Source of the DNA: Sipunculus nudus
Lineage: Eukaryota; Annelida; Sipuncula; Golfingiida; Sipunculidae
Assembly (NCBI GenBank): GCA_026874595.1
Contig: CM049310.1
Span: 78,237,056 to 78,301,055 of the forward strand
Length of the DNA stretch: 64,000 nucleotides
Direction of reading: 5' to 3'
Positions 1-11,661 of the stretch are shown here, piece after piece (within the stretch, counting starts at the first letter, position 1; every line of letters starts with the position of its first letter). The notes under the pieces were generated by a model. The model was not told the origin of the DNA and did no database searches. It was given only the letters and a program-made list of their open reading frames with translations. The translations under genes and the position numbers were made by a program.

Positions 1-40
1 CTTTCTTCACCTGGCCCTGATGGTACCTGCTTGTATAGCT
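1..40 (-). CDS. DSN1-like kinetochore protein, exon 4 (partial, runs off window)
   Basis: On the minus strand an acceptor (TTTGCTTTCAG) sits at 51-41 and the exon begins at 40. The leftover G of exon 3 plus AG gives Glu, then Leu-Tyr-Lys-Gln-Val and Pro-Ser-Gly-Pro-Gly-Glu-Glu up to the window edge, with no stop. In Dsn1/MIS12-component proteins an E/D-L-Y/S-K/R-x-I segment of this kind follows the basic Ser-rich stretch and opens the helical core. A GTGAAG about 11 bases from the edge could be a donor, which would make this a 29-nt exon, but continued reading is equally possible. Confidence 0.55.
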
Positions 41-721
41 CTGAAAGCAAATTAACACACAAATAATAATATACTAGTTTATATATAGGGAGATATATAG
101 AAATATATTAGGGAGGTTTAAATATAAAAATAAAATATCAACAAAAAGGTCAAATTATAACCACACCTGTGATGTTATTCATGAATAATTGCAAAAGTTT
201 GTTATCTGTCATTTGGTGCAGTTGTGTCTATTTCAGTTTCTGCTGGTATTAATTCATTACCGGTATTAATTCATTACCTGCTTATATAATTACATTATGA
301 TTTACCAGTTGATTTCAGTAAGCTACCTGTTGATATCAATTATATCATTTAATAACATTGGACACTAAACATATCATCTGTGGTTGCATACTGTCTTGTA
401 GAGTTACTGACAGTAAACATCAAACAGATGTATATATTATCAGGGCTTTCAGGAATATGGGGGTATGTGTCTGTGATGCCCAAAATCTCACTTGCATGCT
501 CACTTCTGGAGTCCAAGCATCCAAAAAGACATGCGACAATTCTAGCTGTTACACTGAGAAGATCAAAACTGGCTCTTGTAGCAGTCACTGATCATTACCA
601 ACTACCTCAAAAACCAGTCAAGTGTGTAAACACAGTACTGACAACTGATCCTTGGGAGGTTTCACTTAACCATATAATGACACAATATCTAATCATGTAA
701 TGGTATGAAAATGATGTAAAA

Positions 722-836
722 ACAAGAGCACTGCAACATGCATTTGTGAAAATCCATCAAAGTTATTGCGGCGACACTAAAAGTTAACGGATGGTGGGTA
801 TACCATATAATACTCCTGTCATATGATGGGTGTATA
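722..836 (-). mobile_element. Family F element, short deletion derivative
   Basis: Read on the minus strand it starts TTATACACCCATCATATGAC and ends at GCTCTTGTT, like the fuller copies at 1296-1953 and 44891-45411, but keeps only about 115 bases. It lies in intron 3 of the DSN1-like gene. Confidence 0.55.
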
Positions 837-1010
837 AAAAAAAACAATTTTACACAATCCTTCAATATTTGACACAGATAACTTCTCACTAGGACGAGCC
901 ATATTCCAGTGTGATGTAGTATCACTTTCGCCTGAGCCTCCCGGCCTCTTCACTTTTGATTCTTACTGAAAGCCCTGTGTTACTATCAGGAAAGGTTTGT
1001 TATTTCTTAC

Positions 1011-1104
1011 CTGCTGATGCTTGCTGAGGAAGATGTAACATTGATCGACCAGCAACGAAACTGGAGCGTCGTTTTGAAGCACGACTGCGGCGCTTTGTGG
1101 ATAC
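1011..1104 (-). CDS. DSN1-like kinetochore protein, exon 3 (basic, RRS-rich)
   Basis: This 94-nt exon lies between a good acceptor (CTATCCCCAG, ending at 1105) and a good donor (CAG|GTAAGAAAT) on the minus strand. It encodes 31 residues plus one base (phase 0 in, phase 1 out). The peptide begins VSTKRRSRASKRRSSF and continues VAGRSMLHLPQQASA. Clustered RRS/KRRS sites and an R-S-(M/L)-L-H motif followed by an E-L block match the layout of the Aurora-B-regulated segment just before the conserved core of DSN1 in animals. The homology is from memory of the family layout, not a search. Confidence 0.7.
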
Positions 1105-1295
1105 CTGGGGATAGATGTGATACAAATGCAATATTTGTAATTTTTCATGCACCATACTGTAAGTATTAATACACATGTGAAGTTCCCATTCCAAATACAG
1201 GCATGGAAATTAGAACGGTATACAACACCAAAAAACAGGTAAACTATAAATGAAAATATAATAAACATTTATATTGTCTCTTAAAACACAATGAA

Positions 1296-1953
1296 ACAAG
1301 AGCACCGCAAATGGTGCATAATTTATGCCAGTTGCATATTTTGTGACCTCTGATTTCATTAAATATGCATGAATTTGATCAGAATGTAATTCAGGTGAGA
1401 AACTGTATTGGTTAATACTCATTATGAGTTATATGAAACTCCATCAGATGTTTGGTAAGCCTGGGTGGTGCCAAAAAAAATGTGGTGACCTCTGACCTCA
1501 TTAAATATGCATGAATTTTGCTGAGAAGGTAATTCAGGTAAGAAACTATTGGTAAAGATGTATAATTAGTTTCCATAGGATTTTCGGTAAGTCACCAAGG
1601 TGCCTCCAAAGTGCAGCGACCTCTGACCTCATTAAATATGCATGGATTTTGCTGGAAATCAAATTTAGGAAAGATATTTTACTGATAAACAATTCTGATG
1701 AGTTTTATCAAAATCCTTCATATTCTTCATAAGTTATAATGGCAACACCACACAGTAGCCTAGTGACTGGTGGCCTTACTAATATGCTTGGATGTTGGCC
1801 ATAACTGAACTCGGGCGAGATAATCTGTTGGTAAGTAGTTATGGCAGGTTTCATGAAAATCCAACGAAGACCTGGTAAGATCAGAGCGACACTAAAAGTT
1901 AACAGAAGAACAGTGGGTATACCATAATATGTCCTGTCATAGATGGGCATAAA
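1296..1953 (-). mobile_element. Family F Helentron-like non-autonomous element
   Basis: Minus strand: the 5' end is TTATGCCCATC, with a GGTATACC palindrome further in, then three or four internal repeats of about 120 bp each containing 'TGACCTCATTAAATATGCAT' (seen at 1350, 1496, 1623). The 3' end has the hairpin GCACC..GGTGC followed by TCTTGTT. No coding capacity. It sits in intron 2 of the DSN1-like gene. Confidence 0.6.
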
Positions 1954-2553
1954 ATTATAATTTGCATGATTGATATTACTATATATATATAGGTAAATGT
2001 TAACACACACCGGACAATCGGCTTGGGTGACGACAATAGCCCTTCAGCCTTGAAGGGTGAGGGCTAAAAATGTTTAGCTCCATGAACTGGGTTCAGTTTA
2101 ATATTAATATTATATTAATATTTTGTTCACAGGCAAGTGTGTTATATGATTATATAAAGATATTTGGAATTCATTTGCTTGACCTAAGAGGTTTTACTGT
2201 ATACATTTTTGTTAGGCAAAAAAAAAGGTCCTCAGCCACTTTTTTCAGAAATCAGTGTGGATGGGCCATATTAATTTTTTTTACCTTTTTTTGTATCTTT
2301 TTGATAAAAACGTCATATGATCAAGGGAAAAGCATGAAAATTACAGATTTATTTTTTCTAAACAGGTAAAAGCATTACATAACAAAGGAAATCTTATCAA
2401 GATTGTATTATTTTATCTTCTTGAAAGATGAAAATCAAAATATAAATTTTTGATGTGCCGTGGAGGGGGTGGGGGGTAAATTGACATGGCCAGTACTTGA
2501 GAACCATACATTTTATTTTTTTGGCCTTACAGAGAGATTTGGTCACTTCATAC

Positions 2554-2623
2554 CTCATCACTGGGGCTTTTGGATGCCTTTCTTTTGTGTGGACGCTCTG
2601 ATGAATCCAGGGCCCCAACATCT
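2554..2623 (-). CDS. DSN1-like kinetochore protein, exon 2
   Basis: This 70-nt exon has an acceptor (ATATTTTCAG) ending at 2624 and a donor (GATGAG|GTATGA) at 2553. Its first base completes the split codon left by exon 1 (GA + A = Glu). The next 23 codons read DVGALDSSERPHKRKASKSP then SDE, ending in phase 0, exactly as exon 3 requires. Hydrophilic, Lys/Ser-rich and probably disordered. Phase agreement across three junctions (1-2, 2-3, 3-4) is strong evidence that this is one gene. Confidence 0.72.
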
Positions 2624-3577
2624 CTGAAAATATTGAATATAACAACACATATTTAACAAGTCTCACATGTATGATAGATAGTGGTTAAAGCAGTCATTGT
2701 TTAAGTGAAGGTATATTTTTAACATAATATCATATTTTACAAGGAACTGAACATCAAATTTTGGCACACAATGTTCCCTGGGCATTGTTCACACAGTGAG
2801 TTCAACAATGTCATGGTTACTGTGATGGCCAACGATTAAATATTGTACTACACAATATTGTACTACACAATTTTATTTATTCAATATATAAGTTATATAA
2901 TTTTGTTTCTATATGTATACCCCTCTTCTTTAATACAGTTTAATTATAATGTTTACAATAATGAATGATGCTTGTAACAAATATTGAATAATCAAAAGGC
3001 TTAAAATCAAGGCACAGTTAAGTCTCATGTTTGGGCCATGGGAAATATATTTATATCTTGAGATTCTAATCATGTCACATTTTGTTTAGACTGACAGCAC
3101 ACAGGCACGTACGCTTTCAAGGCAGCGGAAATCTTGCGCTTCTAAAGAAGCTAATGATTTTCCTGCTGCCTGCTTTGACCATTTATGATGCATTTAAACA
3201 CCAGGGGGTGCACATGGGCCTGTCTGCTTAAACAAGGGACCCATGGGTCACAGCGCTCAGCTGTTATACATGATAAAAAATAATATTTGGGAAAGAGGCA
3301 CATGCTGGTTTTGTGTGGTAATAAATATAAGCTTTATTATGAGTTGTTGGTGTTCAGCTTATGTATGATTTTGATAGTATCTTTGGAGACAGGGAAGAGG
3401 ATTGATTTAATTTATTTTATTAACAAATGGAGTGCTATTGTCACAAAGATTTTGACTTGGCCATATAACTTATAAGCAGCACATATAATAAAAGAGTTTT
3501 AACTATTTATTAAAATTTAATAACAAATATTGTGCCATTATAATTTTTATTTAAAAATAATAATGAGAAAATCATAT

Positions 3578-4715
3578 TGTCACCCCTGACTTAACGTGAT
3601 AACTTTACAACGGATATATCCTATAAAACAATAGGATGGGTTTACGCTCGCCACTTGATTTCACTAATCAAGAAATTAGATCCCGGTCATTACAGGTGAC
3701 ATTTCCAGGTTCTTTTACGGACGTGTATAAAAATACCAGACAATCATACACCCATATCAATAGAAACTATGAAACATCAGGTTAAATTCACAAATATAAT
3801 TCAAGACAATACTTACAAAGACGTAGATGTGAGTGTGTGTGTGTTGATGTATCAATACGACAGTCCTTCACATTAAAAATACAGGATATTTACTGAGTCC
3901 ATGGTTTGTATAAAAACAATAAAGTCCAGTTCCTTCAGAGATCTCTGGTTACTGTTTTGTGTAGAATCTAGTGTATGGTTAGCACCATATAGTCTTTCTG
4001 AGTTTAGCGATCTTCAACTGATCTTGCTTGACAGCGACCCGTGTAGGATTACATTCACATGAATGGCAATAGCTCTCTTTGTTCACATATGAGCTTAGAG
4101 TCCTTGACCTTGCTCATGTAGCAATTGTTTCACGGCTTACAGCGATTATGTATCAAGGTCAAGCTGAATTAGGCCGGCAAGTGATGCGTGCGCACTTACT
4201 TTACCACCAATACAATGCTCTGTCGGCAGCACGGCTGTGATCTCGTGAGCTGGGTCCTTGCCTCATGCAGAAGCTTGCTTCTATGCCGTTCCTGGCGTTT
4301 CAATGTTCCTTCTGCCGTGCGTGCGTGCTGCCTCTCCAAACTTCCAGACCCAACTGAAACAGCGTCCCGTGTCTCTCTCCCTGAACTCTGACGTCACAAT
4401 CGCCTGTGCAGTTTACGGCGATCTGGTTCTCTGATTGGCTTATGGCTCAAGTGTCCCATATAAGGATATATGTGACCTAGTTTGACTGCTAGCATCACTA
4501 TGGCATCCCACATACCAGATGTAATACACGCAATGCGTGCCACAGATAAAACAGCTGATAGCCGATGGGATTTCATACAAGAATACACCATATATATACA
4601 ATCAAGACCTGTCAACACTTTAGGATGACGCTTCACGTCAATATCAATAGAGAACAGACTTCATTAAACTATGATACAAAACACCGTACTTATTGTCACC
4701 GATTTTCTGGTGACA
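3578..4715. mobile_element. Solo LTR (Gypsy-like size of target duplication)
   Basis: 1138 bp beginning TGTCACC and ending GGTGACA (TG..CA ends with a 7-bp inverted repeat), flanked by the 5-bp direct repeat CATAT (3573-3577, 4716-4720). The related family B copy at ~53590-53605 preserves the uninterrupted sequence AATCATATGATT, so insertion and duplication are directly visible. It contains TATA-like (near 3725) and AATAAA (near 3917) motifs. No internal retroelement coding region is present, so it is a recombined solo LTR. CpG is higher than in its surroundings. Confidence 0.75.
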
Positions 4716-4965
4716 CATATGATTTTTTTAAATAAAATATAACTGAAATGATTATTGAAATAATATTATAGAATATATTCATAAATGCATTCATGAATAC
4801 ATTTTGAAAGTATCTGCACTGGTATTCAAATACTTTCATATAATTACCTGAATTCCCATTCTTATGCAATAAAATTTTTTAATGCAGTATATATTCATAT
4901 TCGTATTCAAAAACATTTGCAAAGCATTCGCACCATGTCTATTATTTATTAGGTGGGAAAATCAT

Positions 4966-6975
4966 TAGCCACAGCTCACTTCGGTTAGCCACAGGAAACG
5001 TTTAATGAATTTAATCTTTTCAGCTGATTAATACATTACATATTATAGATCATAGAAACAGGCAGTAATTCCAAAACATTTAAACAGTTATAGGCAGTAA
5101 TAGAAAAAAAGTGATAAAAAAATTATGAATAATAGTAAGAGGATAATAAATTAATTGCTGTTACTTTTAATTACTGTTACTGGCCTATGGGTTTTCTATG
5201 GTGTGACAACTAGTAGCAATACTGATGAGGCCTCTGTAGGGTCTTAATTTACAGTTACTGACTGCTTTCCTTCAATAGGGGTATCTAGCATAACCACTAA
5301 ATTAATAAGTTAGCCTATCAATCCTGATAATTAAGGGTGGATGGCCTGTTGCCATCCGTGCACATAGCTGTTCAGTATTTAAGGAAGTGCTGTCTGAAAC
5401 AATGGGCAGGTTCTTCTTTTGTACTAGTCAAATTAACCTACCATGGATTGTAACATATGTGATTCAACTCACCTAGGTTTGATAAAAAAGTTTTACTCAA
5501 AAGCACCAACATTGATTCTATTAAACGAAAATTAACTTTGCTATGATTATTCAAAGGCTGGGCATGGGAATTTTGCCAGTTACTCACAGGACAAGGTACA
5601 TTACCCATTACACATTTCACCCACTGTAATGAATAAAGCATACTGGATAACCATGTTTATTGACTGAAGTATGTATAATTGTCCAGCAGTTATCCAAAGA
5701 TGTTGACACCAGTGGTAACACAGGTTAATATACGACAATATACACCTTTTGTTTAAATGAAGAAGCCCTCCAGTCAAACTACATCTGAGCTAACATGAAA
5801 AATATACTGCTAGAATAAAGTTTGTTCTTCTTTTAGTATTTTCATCATTGTGTAGTCAGTAATACCAAAATAGGAGGAAATTTATACTTACAATAGCCAT
5901 GGCACCTACAGCTTTTCATGACACCATTATAATAATGGTTAGTAGTAATAAGAAAGCAATAGTAATACTTAAAGTAATACACTCTGTTACTGAAAGCTGT
6001 AATAAGCCCTGTGTGTGATTAAATGACGTCGAAGCAATAATTTCATGTTTGAACAATGGATCTATTTTTATTTCGGTCGTACCGACATTTCTTTTTCGGC
6101 ACCAGTTCTGTATGATCGGTCCGATCCGTGACATCATTCATAACGCGCGCAGACGACGGCCATCCAGTGTCAGAACGTGTGAAGAATTCTGTTATCTTTA
6201 CTGACATTACTTCTTCCTCGCAAATCAGATTATATGTCCACACATGATGCTGTCTCTGACATGAAGCGTGCGCGGGAACACACGAAATGATCTTTAGCAG
6301 TTATAGTTTAACTGAAGAACTTCTCTGTTCAAGGAAAGCATATATTTCGCTGACTATAGCGGCGGACCATAAGGCCACTGACGAAAATCTTTGATAGATG
6401 CCAGCTAATTACACTTAAATCAAGAAAACACATTACCCAGTACGCTTTATTTATTACGGTGTGTGAAATCAATCGCTGTAATATTGTCATATATTGATAC
6501 ATAAACCGTGTCACAACTTACAGATGATCAGCGAAATATACCGTCTTTCCAATGAGCGCTAAACTAAATTCCATGTTCAACTACCGACCAATCAGAGCAG
6601 AGTTAGTTTTTGTTTTATAAGAATAAAGGGCATCTGTCAGAGAATTCTCGGAGAGCCAGAGAATATTTATGGCTGTTCACGCAATGTTAGTTAAACAAAA
6701 ACATCTCCAAATATTCTCCTTGAATTCTTTGCGGATTATTCAGACTTTTAGACAGACCCACATTAACGTGGTTTCTAGTTGGTAAGTTGTAAACAAACAC
6801 GATCACGGAATAATCGATGGTATATTCAAGAGGGTTTTTTAACTAGATTTTCATTGGGATTTGTATATTTTTTTTTAATTGCCACCGTGGCGATTTCTGC
6901 AAAAAGTTTCCTCGCATTTTGGACAAATTACTCACATTTGGCGACGTGGCGAGCCGCTAGCGCGAGCCCAGAGTA
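4966..6975. other. Unclassified sequence inside the family B copy, with a CpG-rich patch
   Basis: This 2.0-kb block interrupts the alignment between the family B copies at 3232 and 51315. No gene is visible. A CpG-rich patch at about 6060-6300 and a CCAAT-like box (GACCAATCAG, ~6587) with TTTATAAGAATAAAG (~6613) suggest a buried LTR or promoter. The segment 6637-6762 resembles the ends of the MITE at 9097-9701. Confidence 0.3.
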
Positions 6976-9096
6976 GGAATCTAGATTAATATTATCAACT
7001 GCATCTTTGTCTATCATTAATTTCCTTCATATGATCCCTAATGATTTGTAATGAATAATATGATTTATTTTTTTATCATTAAATTTAACTGAAAAATACC
7101 ATAGGTGACTGCATGGTGTTATTTGGAATAACATTGACATTGAATCCATCCATACAAGATTCTTACATCATCAGTAACAGTAATTTTCTGTTACTCATCA
7201 ACTAACAAATGCCTTTTCTATTAATTTTTCTTTAATTTGTTATTAAAAACCAATAAAAAATTATTAATTTATTGTTTATTGTTATGTTGTTTTTCAAAAC
7301 AACTACTAGATGAGTTGGGTTGGACACCTGGATCAACTGTGGCTGAGCATTAGCTGCCTGGCTGCCCAAGTGTATGCTTCGCTCAAGCGTGCATAATCTG
7401 ATGAAAGGTCAACAAGGTCAACATACAGGTGACTGAAGAGGGGCTTGATTGAGCTTTGGTCTGACATGGTCTCATAAAAACATTAACAAAAGCTACATTA
7501 TTTGGCCAATTTGTTTCAGCTTTCTAAACTACAAAGATGAAATCCTTATGTGTGCATGATATGAAAATTATATCAACAGTGCTCTCAGGAAACAAACATG
7601 CCATGGTCAAAATTGGGCAATATTTAAGGTACTAATTTTATATTTATACTAATAACTTATAAAATTTAAAAAAATTCAGAACTAATATTTGGTATTCAAT
7701 TGAATCTTGATTAAATAATGTTACATCCCTGACAAAAAATCTCTAGCTTCAGCAATCCTCTTGTAAAGGGAGTAAATATATTTCTTGATTTTTTTAAAAA
7801 GTGCATCATGTTTGGGCCCATAACTTAAAACAATTACGCAATACTGACATCATTTCTGGCATGTGCATAGCGAATGTATAGAAAAATATGTATATTATAT
7901 ATGATCAAAGTCAGATCAGTGGTTTTGATATTAGGCAGTCTTACAGTGTAACAATGGGTTTTTAATGGAAAAATGAAAATTTCAATAATATTTCGAAGGA
8001 AAAAAGTCCTAGTGATCAAATTCTTGGCATGGTAGGGTATTTTGGAGACATCTAACTGTATGCCAAATTTAAGGAACTTAGAGCTGAAGCTGGGGAGCTG
8101 AGCTCTAGCAAACTGCATAACACAAGCTTGATGTAAACAATATGTGACATGGTGCTTGAAAACTTGAATAAAATCTACAGTTTCTGATCAACTGGTTACA
8201 AATTGTTGGTGTTAACAGTTGAAATGGTAACAAAAACATGCTTTGAAAATTAAATCCTCAGCAGTTACAGGAAAAAAATGTGCCATGATCAAACTTGGGC
8301 AAAATTTAAGGTACCAATTTTATATTTTTGCCAATATTTAAAAAAAATTGACAGATTTTGATCTAATTTTTAGTATAAATTTAAATTTTGACCAATTAAA
8401 GTTGTATTACTGAAAAAAAGTCCCTACCTTGAACACTTTTGGTCTTAAGTGACCAAATATCTTTCCTGACTTTTTTACAAAGTCCATTATGTTTGGACCC
8501 ATAACTTTTTTAAATTAAAAATAATTTTTAAAATTATATAAATAATAATAATTAAAATTTTTATAAATTAAATAATACTGACTTAATTTCTGGCATGTAC
8601 ATAGGAACTATATAGGGGAATATTCAGGAGATTCAGGATACAAGGTCATAATTAACAAACAGCGCTTACGATATAGGTAGTTGGCCTATGGGTAAAGCAC
8701 TGTGTAAAGAGTGTAACAGGCACGGCCCCTGCATGCATTAAGGCCCTGTGCCGGGCCACTCTGTGAGGTGTGCTGTCAGTCAACCTGAAATTCAAAAATG
8801 TAATAACATTGGCTCTGGGTGGTCCTCGCTGGGCTGGTATCCATTTTTCTGGCAACAGATACATGGCGACAATTAAATATCATAATAATATTATTATGAA
8901 CAAGGGCATTACAAAGCGGTGCATCCCCTCGCATTGGAGTATAAATAAACTAGGTGTATACCGTGTATTACACAGTGTGAAAATAAGGAGGGCAATCATG
9001 TGATCCTGACCTTTGACCCCATGACCTCAAAAACACTGGTATTTTTGGTGACCGCAGTATAACGGTCACTGACCATCAGTCATCACAACAACACAT

Positions 9097-9701
9097 GGGT
9101 CTGTTTTAAAGATGGAGAATCCATGGAGAGCTGGAGAATCCGCAGAGAATTTGTGTTTGACTGAAAATAGTGCCTTGTGTACAATGACTGGCAAAAGATC
9201 TATCCCTTTCATCTAGATGAGATCTTGCTTGGGAAGAATGTGTCTTGTTGTAACTCAGCAGGGTGTTAAATTTTGTTTAAAGCATTCACTTGGTGACAAG
9301 TTTAGATTGTTTGAACTTAAAATGCTTAAAAATGTCAGATTATTAATCATTTCAGTCATTTAACAGTGAATAAATATGTTTAGAGTAATATAGTTGCAGA
9401 TTTTATGTGATTTTAATTTTTGGGAGTGAATGTTGAATCACTCACGCACTGTCTTGACTAGCTATGTACGTATACGGACGGACGTAATGGTGATCAGAAT
9501 TAATGTAATGAAGAAGTAAGTGGCAGTTGAAAATAAGTGACGAATTAAGACAGAAGAAGATGGTTATAAAAACGTTTTCTGTTCATAAAAGGGTCTTGCT
9601 TCAGACAGATGCGTCAGTTATTCTACATTCGTACCAATTTTTGAAAGAATCATTGCATGTAAAAAAACTCTCCGTGAATTCTCCGTGTTTTAAACAGACC
9701 C
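9097..9701. mobile_element. TIR element (MITE), 605 bp
   Basis: Imperfect terminal inverted repeats of about 34 bp: GGGTCTGTTTTAAAGATGGA... at the left and ...CCGTGTTTTAAACAGACCC at the right, each with GGAGAAT..GGAGAG within. No clean target duplication was seen. A shorter relative lies at about 6637-6762. Located in intron 1 of the DSN1-like gene, about 180 bp from exon 1. Confidence 0.55.
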
Positions 9702-9884
9702 GCATCACTCGTCTCTGGACTGAATCACCGACACTGGTTGCAAACTTGGAAATGAGGTGGATTCCTTCCCTAATGCCTAGTAATGGCATTACTGTGAAGT
9801 GTCTGTCAAATTATGAATAGGAGAGATATAGATATACACGCCATAGGCGTTAACAACAGATTAATTAACAGTAAGTCAACTCAC

Positions 9885-9940
9885 TCCTCCTGGATCTTCT
9901 TATCAGGGCAGTCTCCTCCGCTTATTTGATTTTCCGCCAT
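9885..9940 (-). CDS. DSN1-like kinetochore protein, exon 1 with start codon
   Basis: On the minus strand AAAAATGGCGG is a good start context (A at -3, G at +4). The 56-nt coding part gives MAENQISGGDCPDKKIQE plus two bases (GA) before a consensus donor GTGAGT at 9884-9879. Joined to exons 2-4 it gives an open N-terminus of about 85 residues. Role, if the assignment is right: DSN1 is a subunit of the MIS12 complex that links CENP-C chromatin to the NDC80 microtubule-binding complex, and its RRS-type segment is an Aurora B target. The introns are 7.3, 1.4 and 1.0 kb and are filled with repeats. The core helical domain would lie left of the window, so identity rests on the basic segment and exon 4. 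Alternative: an unrelated nuclear Ser/Arg-rich protein. Confidence 0.68.
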
Positions 9941-10235
9941 TTTTCAAAACTGTGGTGCATATCTAAAACTGGAAGGAATGTGCGATTCCCGGAGAAACAA
10001 ATCCGAGGCGTCGCCGTCCTGTGGCGACATCTGTCAATGAAAGCAAACACTATTCCAAAGCAGTGCGACCTTTCCGACGATGCAAAAACAAAGGCCCAGA
10101 TGGCGTTGGTGTCGCGATGTTGTCTGTCTGTGTTTGGATAAGGTCAAACAGTGCATGTTTGTTTGTGAAAATGTGAATGGCAGATGGCCTGTGTTTGGTG
10201 AGCCGAAAAGCCGATTTTCATGCCCAGCTTCCATG
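9941..10235. promoter_or_regulatory. Likely bidirectional promoter / 5' UTR region
   Basis: The stretch separating the minus-strand start at 9940 from the plus-strand zinc-finger gene is the CpG-richest part of the left third of the window (for example around 9985-10095), in otherwise CpG-poor, AT-rich DNA. Several plus-strand GT donors of reasonable quality (GTGAGCC near 10198, GTGAGAT near 10239) could end an untranslated first exon of the zinc-finger gene. No clear TATA box was seen. Confidence 0.45.
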
Positions 10236-10302
10236 TAGCGGTGAGATCAATGTTTTCTATGGACTATTACCGTGACAAGAGCTTCTGACACGTAATTAAT
10301 GC

Positions 10303-10482
10303 ATGCTAATTACCAATGACCAGCGCTTGGCTTTAGTTTCAGCCAAGATGTCCGGTGACATGGCTGTCCCAAGTGTCACAGCCGCTGACAGGCTTGGAGC
10401 AGCACAGCCAATTAAGCTTTCCTCCCTAACCCAGTCCCCGTCCACCTCTGCTTTAAAACTTAAATTTATGTTGTTTCTTTGA
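10303..10482 (+). CDS. Small ORF / possible alternative first exon of the zinc-finger gene
   Basis: A 59-codon ORF whose second Met (10348) starts MSGDMAVPSVTAADRLGAAQ and continues with a Ser/Thr/Pro/Leu-rich stretch that looks like coding composition. TTTAGTTTCAG directly upstream (10332-10342) resembles an acceptor. A donor-like G|GTGACA right after ATG-TCC-G (at 10354) has phase 1, just what the exon at 11018 needs, and would give a protein starting MSGHPFIIMVV. Otherwise it may be a free-standing small or upstream ORF. I cannot choose between these. Confidence 0.3.
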   Translation: MLITNDQRLALVSAKMSGDMAVPSVTAADRLGAAQPIKLSSLTQSPSTSALKLKFMLFL

Positions 10483-11017
10483 AATCTAGTGTAATATGCA
10501 TTATCAGAATTAAGCAGGTTGAAGTTTAATATATAATTACTGAACATGAATACAATACAGATTTGACATTTCATTAATTGATGAATTGGATTAAATTCTA
10601 TTCGTAATCTAATTACACTTCCAATATTTCTCAGTCGCAACTTGATAGAGGCCAACCAGTTTTTCACGTTTTTTAAATAATGTTTGCTATGAATGTGTGG
10701 ATTATTTGCAAAAATGTACATGGCATTTATGTATATATATATAGTCAATTTTTAAATGCTTGAAAGAGAAAATAAGGTGTACAGATTTTCTATGGGATTT
10801 ATTGGGATTCTCGGATTTCTTGATAACTTTAAAGAACTGTGTTTCCCATAAATTTGATACACAAATGGTTTCATCAAGTTATCCAATGAGTTCAGGAAAT
10901 TATATATGATTATTCACTTGTCGTGAACAGGTTAATATTGGAGGGACTATTTTTTGTCTCATCTTTCAATATATGATATTTTTGTTATTATTTATTTCTA
11001 CACTGGTATTTTTGCAG

Positions 11018-11661
11018 GTCATCCTTTCATCATTATGGTTGTGAGGATTTTGTGTCCGGGTTTACCGGATCTGCTCCGCAAGACCATTCTCTCATTCTGC
11101 GAAATTAACATTCATGCACAGTCAAAGATTGAAGTCATCGGGAGTATACATATCCGCGGTGATGGGGAGGAACTTATGTCATTTCTGCTGAGTGAGGTGC
11201 GCGATCTCGAGCCCGTTAACAAATCTGTACATGCCCAGGCAGACAATAGAAAGTCGCACCATAACGAACACAGTCGCAGCAGGAGGGAAAGTCAGGATGG
11301 GAAACACTCACCAGAGGGTGCTCATGGCACCAAAGATCCACAAGAACCAGTACAGCAGTATCACCAAAGTCAGTCTTCTGATTATCCAAATCGACAACGG
11401 AAACAGTCCCATCCTGACATGCATAAAAATCTGTGTTCAACAGGAGGTGAAAAAAGTGCAAAACCTGCAGGTGTCTTAAGTGAAGGGAGATCGCAAAATA
11501 CGAAGAAGAGAACATGGAGTTCAGAGGACAGCCAGAGAGTGAAACAAGCCGTGTTCCCGCAGCGTGAACCCGCAGACCAAAGTGTGAGCCAGCAGAACAA
11601 ACGTGCACGGGATACACCTGAAGTGCAGCAGTGGACCAATGACAGCCCAGAAACATCTCAG
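11018..11661 (+). CDS. C2H2 zinc-finger protein, N-terminal exon
   Basis: The exon opens after an acceptor (GGTATTTTTGCAG, 11005-11017) and closes at CAG|GTAAAAC (11661/11662) in phase 0. The first in-frame ATG is at 11035 in a fair context (A at -3, G at +4), so the coding part is about 209 codons; an upstream exon supplying one base would add a few residues. The first ~60 residues (MVVRILCPGLPDLLRKTI, then FCEINIHAQSK and IHIRGDGEELMSFLLSEV) look like a small folded domain I do not recognise. The rest is Gln/Ser/His-rich and probably disordered, with basic clusters (KKRTW, NKRARD) that could serve as nuclear localisation signals. Read on into the intron the frame stops at 11679, so splicing is required. 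Confidence 0.75.

Larger units (their letters stand above)
3232..8615 (-). mobile_element. Family B Helentron-like element (5' truncated, interrupted)
   Basis: It reads on the minus strand. Its 3' end is at 3232-3260 (ACAAGGGACCCATGGGTCA on the plus strand, followed by CAGCGCTCAGCTG), the same end as the copies at 29559 and 51315. Interior blocks align in reverse with 51600-53880: 3287-3475 with 53699-53890, 4720-4960 with 53350-53600, 6976-7320 with 52880-53210, 7800-8600 with 51620-52385. A solo LTR (3578-4715) is inserted in it, and 4966-6975 has no counterpart. It lies in intron 1 of the DSN1-like gene. Confidence 0.65.

Noticed and set aside
8652-8864. 70-codon minus-strand frame (MYLLPEKWIPAQRGP) as an exon of the DSN1-like gene
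   Set aside because: No flanking splice sites in the required phase; the exon 1 to exon 2 join is already complete without it.
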